The position numbers and the translations under genes are program-made. This document shows, piece after piece, positions 25,828-32,662 of a DNA stretch of 64,000 nt; the stretch's first letter is position 1; every line of letters starts with the position of its first letter. Source of the DNA: an uncultured Duncaniella sp. (GTDB taxonomy: Bacteria > Bacteroidota > Bacteroidia > Bacteroidales > Muribaculaceae); contig CAJTMJ010000007.1 in the NCBI GenBank assembly GCA_910577335.1, positions 1-64,000 on the forward strand, written 5' to 3'. The notes below the pieces were generated by a model that was given only the letters and a program-made list of their open reading frames with translations, was not told where the DNA came from and did not search any database.

Positions 25828-25835
25828 CAAAGTTA
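25828..25835 (-). promoter_or_regulatory. -7 box for the MFS gene
   Basis: TAACTTTG on the minus strand, about 120 nt upstream of the MFS ATG. No good -33 match is seen. The rest of the stretch 25706-25990 is AT-rich and otherwise featureless. Confidence 0.45.
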
Positions 25836-25991
25836 AAAAAATTTTTTGTGCCTTTAACATAATGAAGTGTGAAATCTTTATCCCTGACTGCCTATTTTTT
25901 GAAAAAATCCCCGATTCGGTCTGAAAATAATATTGCGAAAATAAAAAATCGCGAATAAATATAATTTATGCACGATTTTTTCAGATTTTTA

Positions 25992-26023
25992 CTTGCCATT
26001 TCCACAACTTTAAATTAAATTTG
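25992..26023 (+). promoter_or_regulatory. Promoter of the candidate structured RNA
   Basis: CTTG at 25992-25995 and TAAATTTG at 26016-26023 are spaced 20 nt apart, matching the rpsL promoter geometry. No ORF of useful size follows before the terminator at 26515-26553, so the product should be an RNA of about 520 nt. Confidence 0.65.
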
Positions 26024-26029
26024 CACCGT

Positions 26030-26553
26030 TAATGTTGACAAATCGTCACAAACAATATAGAGTCACAACATAAAAACATATACCGATTGAAACGAATCCA
26101 CTCCGCTGTCATGAGGATTTTGCGGAATTACTTACTGATAGAATAGGACTTACCTAATCTTCTTCAGTTGCAAACTGCAAGCAATGATTGAAGAATCGGT
26201 TATTGTTGCCTGTTTCGAGAGCAAGCAAATAAATTTCAAAGTATATATTATTTATGTGTGAGGCGGCGTTGCCACTGAAGGTGGTACCGGATGCTCGTCG
26301 GTTTGTCAGCCTCAATTCGTAAAGGGGGCTTCAACTAACGAGCATATATGACGACGGTTCGTGCCTGAGTCAGGAATGCCCCCTGATCAATTATCCCTGC
26401 ACCTGGGATGTAACGAAAAAATTTGCTCTTAGTAATTTTGGCTCAAGGGCAAACCGTAGGTGTAATCCCCTTTGGGAAAAGAGGTGCATCTATTATTTGT
26501 TACTATTGTGTGTCGAATTCCTTGTCGTTTATGACAGGGAATTCGTTTTTTAT
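26030..26553 (+). ncRNA. Candidate free-standing structured non-coding RNA, about 520 nt
   Basis: The unit has its own promoter and intrinsic terminator and no convincing ORF (longest noticed about 25 codons). Helices seen: TCCGC/GCGGA (26102-26126); GCAATGATT with AATC and TTGC (26181-26209); GCCAC/GTGGT (26271-26285); ATGCTCGT/ACGAGCAT (26291-26298 with 26338-26345); AGGGGGC/GCCCCCT (26323-26329 with 26378-26384), whose 5' arm lies in the previous loop, making a pseudoknot. ATCCC/GGGAT (26393-26409) has loop TGCACCT, complementary to AGGTGCA at 26482-26488, a possible second pseudoknot. TTTGCTCTT pairs with AAGGGCAAA (about 26420-26455). I could not match it to RNase P, tmRNA, SRP or 6S RNA. 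It could also be an attenuated leader of transketolase. Confidence 0.6.
26515..26553 (+). terminator. Intrinsic terminator of the candidate RNA
   Basis: GAATTCC (26515-26521) pairs with GGAATTC (26538-26544), with an inner TGTC/GACA, followed by GTTTTTTATTT. It is strong and points in the plus direction. Confidence 0.85.
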
Positions 26554-26556
26554 TTG

Positions 26557-26564
26557 TAAATTTG
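26557..26564 (+). promoter_or_regulatory. -7 box for transketolase
   Basis: TAAATTTG, directly after the RNA terminator. It shares the 12-nt TAAATTTGCACC with the promoter at 26016. No clear -33 box is visible because the terminator occupies that position. If used, it gives a 75-nt leader for the transketolase gene. Confidence 0.45.
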
Positions 26565-26646
26565 CACCTTAAGAATTGTTATATCGTCCCGTATCTACAG
26601 GGCTATTTATCACGTTATACATATTTATTTTAAATCTATCAATATA

Positions 26647-28680
26647 ATGAATCTAACAGCAGTTAATCATGCGGCAGACAATATCCGAATCCTTGCCGCT
26701 TCAATGGTTGAGAAAGCGAAATCCGGTCACCCCGGAGGTGCTATGGGCGGTGCTGATTTTGTAAACGTCCTTTACTCTCAATTCCTTATCACAGATCCCG
26801 ATGACGGAAAATGGCTTGGCCGCGACCGTTTCTTCCTTGATCCCGGTCACATGTCTCCTATGCTCTACAGTGTGCTCGCACTTTTCGGCCACTACACATT
26901 AGGTGAGCTGCAGCAGTTCCGCCAGTGGGGGTCTCCCACACCCGGACACCCCGAGCTTCATCCCGAACGTGGCGTTGAAAACACTTCAGGTCCTCTCGGT
27001 CAGGGTCACACAATGGCTGTGGGCTGTGCCATCGCAGAGCGTTTCCTCACTGCACGTTTCGGTGAGTGGATGAGCCACAAAACCTACGCATTCATCTCCG
27101 ACGGTGGTGTTCAGGAAGAAATTTCACAGGGCGCAGGTCGTCTTGCAGGATACCTCGGTTTGAATAATCTTATAATGTTCTATGACAGCAACAAGGTGCA
27201 GCTTTCAACAATGGTCGATGCCGTTGACCGTGAAGATGTGGCTGCCAAATATCGTGCATGGCATTGGAACGTATTGGAAATAAATGGTAATGACCCCGAA
27301 GAGATAGCTAAAGCCATCGTAGCTGCACAGGGTGAGAAAGAGCGTCCTACTCTTATCATCGGTCACACCGTAATGGGTAAAGGTGTCGTTAAGGCTGACG
27401 GCTCAAACTTCGAAGGTCAGTGCAGCACTCACGGTCAGCCATTGAGCGCATCAGGTGCTGACTATGCCGCCACTATGAAGCATCTCGGTGCCGATCCCGA
27501 AAATCCTTGGGTGATTTTCGACGATGTTAAGGCTCTTTATGAAGCTCGTCATGCTGAACTTCGTGAGATCGTGAAGGCTCGTCGTGCCGAACAGGCTGCT
27601 TGGGAAGCAGCTAACCCCGAACTCGCAAAGGAACTCCATGAATTCCTCGACAATAAGCTTCCCGCCATCGACTGGAAGGCTATACCTCATAAACCGGGCA
27701 TCGCAAGCCGTCAGGCTTCTGCCGATGTTCTTGGCGTTCTCGCCGAGAAGGTTAACAATATGATTGTTTCTTCGGCTGACCTTGCCAACTCTGACAAGAC
27801 CGACGCATTCCTGAAGAAGACTCATCCGTTTGTCAAAGGCGATTTCTCAGGTGCATTCCTTCACGCAGGTGTGACTGAGCTTACAATGGCTGCTGTGATG
27901 AATGGTATCGTTCTCCATGGTGGTGTCATCGGCGCTTGCGGTACATTCTTCGTCTTCAGCGACTACATGAAGCCCGCTGTTCGTATGGCTGCTCTCATGG
28001 AACTTCCTGTTAAATACATCTGGACTCACGATGCATTCCGTGTGGGCGAAGATGGCCCTACTCACGAACCTGTTGAGCAGGAGGCTCAGCTCCGTCTTAT
28101 GGAAGAGCTTCGCAACTTCAACGGCGAGCCTTCAATGCTTGTGCTCCGTCCGGGCGACGCTGCCGAAACTTCTGTGGCTTGGGCTATGGCTATGGAGAAC
28201 TTCAAGACTCCTTCTGCTCTCATCCTCTCACGTCAGAACATACCTGACCTTCCCGCAGCTTCCGGCGACCGTTTCGCAGAGGCTAACGCAGGATGCCGTC
28301 GCGGTGGTTATGTTGTGGTTGACGCAGAGAATCCCGATGTTACTCTCGTGGCTAACGGTTCTGAGGTATCGCTCCTCTGTGAGGTAGCCGAGAAACTCGC
28401 TGCCGAGGGTAAGAAAGCACGTGTGGTTTCAGTTCCTTCAATCGGTTTGTTCAACATTCAGGATGTTGATTATCGTGAAGCTGTGATACCTCGTTCAGTT
28501 CCTGCATTCGGTCTTACCGCAGGTCTTCCTTCCACTCTTCGCGAACTCGTAGGTGCAGGTGGTGTAGTGTTTGGTCTCGATCACTTCGGCGCTTCCGCTC
28601 CTTATAAGGTGCTTGATGAGAAATTTGGTTTCACAGTCGATGCTGTAAAAGCTCGTGTTGAAGCCTTCCTCGCAAGATAA
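26647..28680 (+). CDS. tkt: Transketolase
   Basis: Transketolase moves two-carbon units between sugar phosphates in the pentose phosphate pathway, using thiamine diphosphate. The 677-aa protein has all three domains: the substrate/TPP segment SGHPGGAMGG (residues 27-36, with H28), the TPP motif as SDGGVQEE (151-158) with its downstream Asn, the pyrimidine-domain DGPTHEPVEQ segment, and a C-terminal domain with VANGSEVSL. It is monocistronic here, bounded by terminators on both sides. Confidence 0.96.
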   Translation: MNLTAVNHAADNIRILAASMVEKAKSGHPGGAMGGADFVNVLYSQFLITDPDDGKWLGRDRFFLDPGHMSPMLYSVLALFGHYTLGELQQFRQWGSPTPGHPELHPERGVENTSGPLGQGHTMAVGCAIAERFLTARFGEWMSHKTYAFISDGGVQEEISQGAGRLAGYLGLNNLIMFYDSNKVQLSTMVDAVDREDVAAKYRAWHWNVLEINGNDPEEIAKAIVAAQGEKERPTLIIGHTVMGKGVVKADGSNFEGQCSTHGQPLSASGADYAATMKHLGADPENPWVIFDDVKALYEARHAELREIVKARRAEQAAWEAANPELAKELHEFLDNKLPAIDWKAIPHKPGIASRQASADVLGVLAEKVNNMIVSSADLANSDKTDAFLKKTHPFVKGDFSGAFLHAGVTELTMAAVMNGIVLHGGVIGACGTFFVFSDYMKPAVRMAALMELPVKYIWTHDAFRVGEDGPTHEPVEQEAQLRLMEELRNFNGEPSMLVLRPGDAAETSVAWAMAMENFKTPSALILSRQNIPDLPAASGDRFAEANAGCRRGGYVVVDAENPDVTLVANGSEVSLLCEVAEKLAAEGKKARVVSVPSIGLFNIQDVDYREAVIPRSVPAFGLTAGLPSTLRELVGAGGVVFGLDHFGASAPYKVLDEKFGFTVDAVKARVEAFLAR

Positions 28681-28710
28681 ATAAACGATAAGAAGTAGAC
28701 ATTCTATAGC

Positions 28711-28752
28711 AGTGCTGCAATTGGTGAAAAATTCAATTGCAGCACTCTTTTT
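28711..28752 (+). terminator. Intrinsic terminator after transketolase
   Basis: AGTGCTGCAATTG (28711-28723) pairs with CAATTGCAGCACT (28734-28746) in a perfect 13-bp stem followed by CTTTTTAT. The rest of the 311-nt spacer to the next gene (28681-28991) holds the OmpA promoter and a leader hairpin. Confidence 0.9.
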
Positions 28753-28849
28753 ATACTTAAATGGAAGAGAATTTTGGTAGAAAAGTCGTAATTTTAGCGT
28801 TTGTTAAAGAAAAATTTGATAAAATTTAGATTATGTGAAAAAAATGTTA

Positions 28850-28857
28850 TACCTTTG
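28850..28857 (+). promoter_or_regulatory. Promoter of the OmpA-family gene, with leader hairpin
   Basis: TACCTTTG matches the -7 consensus, and a TTTA lies 21 nt upstream (28825-28828). The predicted leader is about 125 nt and contains GTCATCC (28883-28889) paired with GGATGAC (28894-28900) around a GGAG loop. Such a hairpin can stabilise an abundant mRNA or bind a regulator. Confidence 0.55.
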
Positions 28858-28991
28858 ATGTTGGTTTTCGGATTTAGGTATTGTCATCCGGAGGGATGAC
28901 GCAATATGACACTCACGTTTCCGATTATTTCTATAATCTGTAATAACAAGACATAAAAATAAATTCAACTATTACAATAATTTAAATTATT

Positions 28992-30185
28992 ATGAAAAAA
29001 AGTTCTATCATTGGCTTGGTAGCTGCTCTTTTCATGGGTCAAAGCGCAATGGCTCAGAGCACCCAAGAAATTACCTATGTGGAAGACCCCACTCAGGGTT
29101 ATCTCTTTAACAGTTTTGATAACAACTGGTTTATTTCTGCTGAAGCAGGTGTGAACTATCATTTTGACAGCAACAACGGCGAGCGTTCATTCATGAAACG
29201 TTTCTCTCCTAACGCTGGTCTTTGGGTCGGTAAATGGTTCTCTCCCATCATCGGTCTCCGTGCCGGTTTCAACTACACCGCTCTCAAGTCACTCAGCCAT
29301 GCTACTAACGAACCCGGTTACATAGGCACTTATAAAGGATGGAATGATTTCAAGCGTAACGAATTCGGCGGCAACGTTGACGTTATGGTAAACCTTACCA
29401 ACTGGTGGTGCGGTTATCGTCCCGGTCGTATCTACAACGGCATCTTCTACGGTGGTGGCGGTATGCAGGTACAGTATGTTCCCAAGTTCGACAGCCGTAA
29501 CAACCGTGACGGATGGAAGAAGGGAGGCAACACCAATCTTACCGCTCACGTAGGTCTTATCAATAACTTCGCTCTTACCAAGAACTTCAGCATCTATCTT
29601 GACGTTCGCGGTATGCTTCTTACTGACGAGTGGATCAACGCTAACAAGAAGAAGATGGACCTTCAGGCATACGTCGGTGTTACTTACAACTTCAACAAGA
29701 CTGACTGGAGCGCACCCATTGTTCCCGTTATTCCTGAAATCCCCAACTGCGACGCTATCGAAGCTCGTCTTCAGGCTGCGAACGCTCGTCTTGCTGACGT
29801 AGAGCGTCAGCTCCGCGACTGCCTCAACCGTCCTGTTGAAAAGGTTGAAGTTGAAGAAGGTCCCCTCTGCACCATCTACTACACTATCGGTCGTTCAAAC
29901 ATCTCTCGTGTTGACCGCAAGGTCCTCGGCGCTGTTGCTGAACTCATGAAGCAGAACCCCAACCAGAAGTACACCGTTACAGGCTGGGCTGATAATTATA
30001 CCGGTTCTGAGCAGGTTAACATCCGTCTCCGTAACGCTCGTGCAAAGGGTGTAGAAAAAGTTCTCCTTCAGAATGGCGTTAACCCCTCACAGCTTGACGT
30101 TACTACCAACAATGGTAACCTCAATGACATGGGCGAGAAGTTCGTATCTCTTGACCGTGCCGTTACTATCGAAGAAAATAAATAA
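28992..30185 (+). CDS. OmpA-family outer-membrane protein
   Basis: A 397-aa protein with a signal peptide (cleavage after AMA near residue 21), an N-terminal beta-barrel of about 220 residues, a short coiled coil near 255-275 (ARLQAANARLADVERQLR) and a C-terminal OmpA domain. The latter has VTGWADNYTG and NIRLRNARAKGV, the Asp and Arg region that binds peptidoglycan. It probably anchors the outer membrane to the wall and is likely abundant, given its own promoter, leader hairpin and strong terminator. Confidence 0.9.
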   Translation: MKKSSIIGLVAALFMGQSAMAQSTQEITYVEDPTQGYLFNSFDNNWFISAEAGVNYHFDSNNGERSFMKRFSPNAGLWVGKWFSPIIGLRAGFNYTALKSLSHATNEPGYIGTYKGWNDFKRNEFGGNVDVMVNLTNWWCGYRPGRIYNGIFYGGGGMQVQYVPKFDSRNNRDGWKKGGNTNLTAHVGLINNFALTKNFSIYLDVRGMLLTDEWINANKKKMDLQAYVGVTYNFNKTDWSAPIVPVIPEIPNCDAIEARLQAANARLADVERQLRDCLNRPVEKVEVEEGPLCTIYYTIGRSNISRVDRKVLGAVAELMKQNPNQKYTVTGWADNYTGSEQVNIRLRNARAKGVEKVLLQNGVNPSQLDVTTNNGNLNDMGEKFVSLDRAVTIEENK

Positions 30186-30245
30186 TTTGCGCACTTCGAT
30201 CTAAATAGAATCACATTCTGATAACTCAGAACAATTCTAAAATAC

Positions 30246-30284
30246 AATGCCGACAGCGAGCCATTCGCTGCCGGCATTTTTTAT
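30246..30284 (+). terminator. Intrinsic terminator after the OmpA-family gene
   Basis: TGCCG/CGGCA with an inner CAGCGA/TCGCTG form a GC-rich stem at 30248-30276, followed by TTTTTTATA. Confidence 0.88.
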
Positions 30285-30325
30285 AGTTGAAGTCACTATG
30301 ATACTCGAAAAGCCAACTAAAACAG

Positions 30326-30370
30326 TAAAAAATTGAACACTAAAATATATTTGATATGTTTTAGTGTTCA
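30326..30370 (-). terminator. Intrinsic terminator after the DUF115-like gene
   Basis: TGAACACTAAAA (30334-30345) pairs with TTTTAGTGTTCA (30359-30370). On the minus strand it is followed by AATTTTTTACTG. It lies 30 nt past the stop of the minus-strand gene. Confidence 0.7.
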
Positions 30371-30399
30371 AAATTTTACTGTCAGACGTGACTGACTTC

Positions 30400-31254
30400 T
30401 TAGATTGGGCGGCGGGGGAAGGCGTCGATGTAGGACGCCGGGGTAGAGTTGTAGATATTGACACCTTTTGCAGAGGCGTATGCGGCAATTTGGTGATAGG
30501 CTTTAAATGCGACATGGAAGCTCATCAGTATCTCATGCAGCCGCACATTCTTATATACGGACGCCACACGTGAGTGCTCCTCATTATTGTCCTTGTAAAA
30601 ATGTGGCTGAATCGACACAACCTCATTGTTCTCATTCACATCCAAAGTCTTTATCCAGCTATGGTCGGCACCTATAATATATATATCCTTAAATCCCATA
30701 AGTATCCCTAACATTATAGCCGGAACAAGCACATTGCGTGGGCGCGGCATCCCAAGCCCTGCCGAGTAGGCAGCCGATGTGAACCATTGAAAACCTTCAA
30801 TCCCCACGAGATTAAAATGCTCGACCTTTATATGCGGGTTGGTGATGTCAAGCGATGAGGAAGGGCGGTTGACAGGCACAAACAGCGTCATATCCCAATC
30901 AACAGCATCGTTGAATCGCTTGAAAAGCCTCCCGACATTAGGGTCACTCTCCCTCCCGATGAAAAAATGCGGATCGGCAAGCAGATAGAAATTCGGTTTA
31001 AGCTCGGTAAATTCATCGGCATTAGCCGCAAAATTCACAGCCAAAGTCTTATCCTGCGATAATTTGTCCCGGTCGTTGCGTATATTGTCGGCGAGCGAAG
31101 GTCCGTTGCCCATTATTATGAGCCGTTCTCCCGCTTTGGCTACGGGCTTCACGGTGCAACGCCTTGACTGCGCCACCATTTTTACAACGCTTTTAATCGA
31201 GGCACCCAACTCGGAGCTGAATTCAGCTGTTTTGTCAGAAAGTGTTTGTGACAT
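30400..31254 (-). CDS. DUF115 / MptE-like domain protein
   Basis: A 284-aa soluble protein with the DUF115 (6-hydroxymethylpterin diphosphokinase MptE-like) pattern. GERLIIMGNGPSLADN near residues 42-57 looks like a nucleotide-sugar or phosphate-binding loop. KPNFYLLADPHFF follows, and a later GFKDIYIIGADHSW contains a conserved Asp-His. Bacterial members often lie in flagellin-glycosylation or polysaccharide loci, but the neighbours here give no such context. It is monocistronic, so the function remains open. Confidence 0.72.
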   Translation of the reverse strand: MSQTLSDKTAEFSSELGASIKSVVKMVAQSRRCTVKPVAKAGERLIIMGNGPSLADNIRNDRDKLSQDKTLAVNFAANADEFTELKPNFYLLADPHFFIGRESDPNVGRLFKRFNDAVDWDMTLFVPVNRPSSSLDITNPHIKVEHFNLVGIEGFQWFTSAAYSAGLGMPRPRNVLVPAIMLGILMGFKDIYIIGADHSWIKTLDVNENNEVVSIQPHFYKDNNEEHSRVASVYKNVRLHEILMSFHVAFKAYHQIAAYASAKGVNIYNSTPASYIDAFPRRPI

Positions 31255-31290
31255 ATATCGTGTTATATGTAGTTCATTGACTCAGAGCCA

Positions 31291-31322
31291 CAAAATTACT
31301 TAAAACTTACCGTTTGTCCAAA
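31291..31322 (-). promoter_or_regulatory. Promoter of the DUF115-like gene
   Basis: On the minus strand a -33 TTTG (31322-31319) and a -7 TAATTTTG (31298-31291) are separated by exactly 20 nt, the same geometry as at rpsL. Confidence 0.7.
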
Positions 31323-31359
31323 AATAATACGGGTTGCGGAGTCTTGCGACCCGCAACCC
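31322..31359 (-). terminator. Intrinsic terminator after the glutaminase-fold gene
   Basis: GGGTTGCGG (31331-31339) and CCGCAACCC (31351-31359) make a perfect 9-bp stem. On the minus strand GTATTATTTTTGG follows. It separates this gene from the next promoter. Confidence 0.8.
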
Positions 31360-31459
31360 ATACTAATTGTGTGTCAAGGATTCCTTATCGTTTACGATAT
31401 GAGACATTTTTGAATATAAATTCAATTTTGCTCATGAACCCTTAGTGTTTTTCGATGCA

Positions 31460-32410
31460 TTAGTCAACCACATCCACCCTCGCGCTTGAAAAAGCGTTTA
31501 ACTGGAGCTGATTGAGTATATCTTTGATTGCTTTGGCTGCCTTTACAGGAACTTTCGCCTCGTTAAGTTCAGGGGAGAAAGCAGCTATAGAGCCAAATCC
31601 GGGCACAACGGCTATGAAACCGCCGGCGAAACAGCTCATGGCAGGTGTACCGGTTAAAATCAACCATGGACGACCCATTTTCTTGGGACCCTTGGCTGCC
31701 ATCATAGAGCATACTGTAGCTGAGAGTGTGCCGTCAAACACAACCTCCTTGGTATACGGGTTGATACCGTCGGCGGCGATTGTAGCACCCATCTCGGCAA
31801 GTTTCTCTGTGGTCACGAGCATAGAGCGAAGACGTGCGTAAAGGTCAACAGCGATTTCTGACGAATCGTAGATTTCAAAATCGTTAGCCGCAAGCTGGTT
31901 GATCACGTCATTATCCACATTAGCCTTCTGCTCTGCCTGATAGAGTTTATCTTCCAATATCGGTGATGCACCCATGAGCGAGGTCATAAGGTCGGAAAGT
32001 ATTTCCATCTTTCCGTCATAGTCGCCGATAGGCTCCACAAGGCTGACAGCACGCACGCCGCGAGCATGTAATTTCTTATGCTTCTTCTCGGTGTCGCACT
32101 CCTGTGCCGCACTCTTGCAACAGCACCCCTTCTTTCCGCCACCCATCTTCATTACCAAATCCTCAGGATTCATCTGGGTAAGAAGCTGGATCGATACCGG
32201 AATACGGCTGATACCTTCCATCGGGAATTGTGCTTGCGTGTCACCCACATCAACTTTCCTGCCGTCAATCAGACGCAGGGAGATGCCAAACTTACCGTCG
32301 TTCATGCCGGCTACACGTTCATCAACCGATCCCTCAGCGAGATCTTTATATTTATTGTATGCTTCAGATATGGCAGCTTTGACATCTGCCATTTTTATTC
32401 TTCTGTCCAT
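31460..32410 (-). CDS. Glutaminase-fold protein lacking the catalytic residues
   Basis: The 316-aa protein aligns by eye along its length with serine-dependent glutaminases (beta-lactamase-like fold): DGKFGISLRLIDGRKVDVGD, then FPMEGISRI, then ATIAADGINPYTKEVV, then GFIAVVPGFGSIAAFSPEL. The key motifs are changed. The SxxK of FSIQSISK is G66-I-S-R69, and the later KSG is M258-S-C260. It also carries an insertion near residues 89-115 with Cys96, Cys97, Cys98, Cys105, His111 and His115. It is probably not a glutaminase, and a binding or regulatory role is inference. A start 12 codons upstream is possible; the ATG at 32410 is chosen by comparison with the family. Confidence 0.72.
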   Translation of the reverse strand: MDRRIKMADVKAAISEAYNKYKDLAEGSVDERVAGMNDGKFGISLRLIDGRKVDVGDTQAQFPMEGISRIPVSIQLLTQMNPEDLVMKMGGGKKGCCCKSAAQECDTEKKHKKLHARGVRAVSLVEPIGDYDGKMEILSDLMTSLMGASPILEDKLYQAEQKANVDNDVINQLAANDFEIYDSSEIAVDLYARLRSMLVTTEKLAEMGATIAADGINPYTKEVVFDGTLSATVCSMMAAKGPKKMGRPWLILTGTPAMSCFAGGFIAVVPGFGSIAAFSPELNEAKVPVKAAKAIKDILNQLQLNAFSSARVDVVD

Positions 32411-32526
32411 AGATTGATATATATTTATAGATACTTGGTTATTCAAATGGTCTGTATAGATAACCTCTGCGGCGCTGCCAAAGTTCCCTATAGAGGGTAG
32501 GGTTTAACATTAATTGGATTAGGTGT

Positions 32527-32534
32527 CAAAAATA
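32527..32534 (-). promoter_or_regulatory. -7 box for the glutaminase-fold gene
   Basis: TATTTTTG on the minus strand, about 115 nt upstream of the chosen ATG. No convincing -33 box. Confidence 0.35.
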
Positions 32535-32612
32535 TTTACACTTTTGTTTTTAGTGTGGATGCGTATTTTGTTGAGTATCAGCGTAATGATGCGAAAGTGC
32601 GAAAAATGCTAT

Positions 32613-32620
32613 TAATTTTG
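32613..32620 (+). promoter_or_regulatory. -7 box for the ABC permease operon
   Basis: TAATTTTG, 42 nt before the ATG at 32663. It lies inside the 36-codon upstream open extension of the first permease, which argues for the ATG at 32663 as the true start. Confidence 0.5.
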
Positions 32621-32662
32621 TGGTGTAAACTTCAAAATTTATCAATCAATTGCTTTGGAGAA

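Noticed and set aside
26266..26384. Cobalamin riboswitch-like words (GCCACTG and GAGTCAGGA) in the candidate RNA
   Set aside because: Spacing is wrong, the other conserved boxes are missing, and transketolase is not a cobalamin-related gene.
26030..26553. RNase P RNA, tmRNA or 6S RNA identity for the candidate RNA
   Set aside because: No GAGGAAAGTCC-type P4 element, no tRNA-like ends or ALAA tag reading frame, and no clear 6S-type single long hairpin with a central bubble.
30068..30277. Many long antisense or overlapping open frames opposite ribosomal, transketolase and OmpA-family genes
   Set aside because: They lie fully inside strongly conserved genes on the other strand or frame and show no family features.
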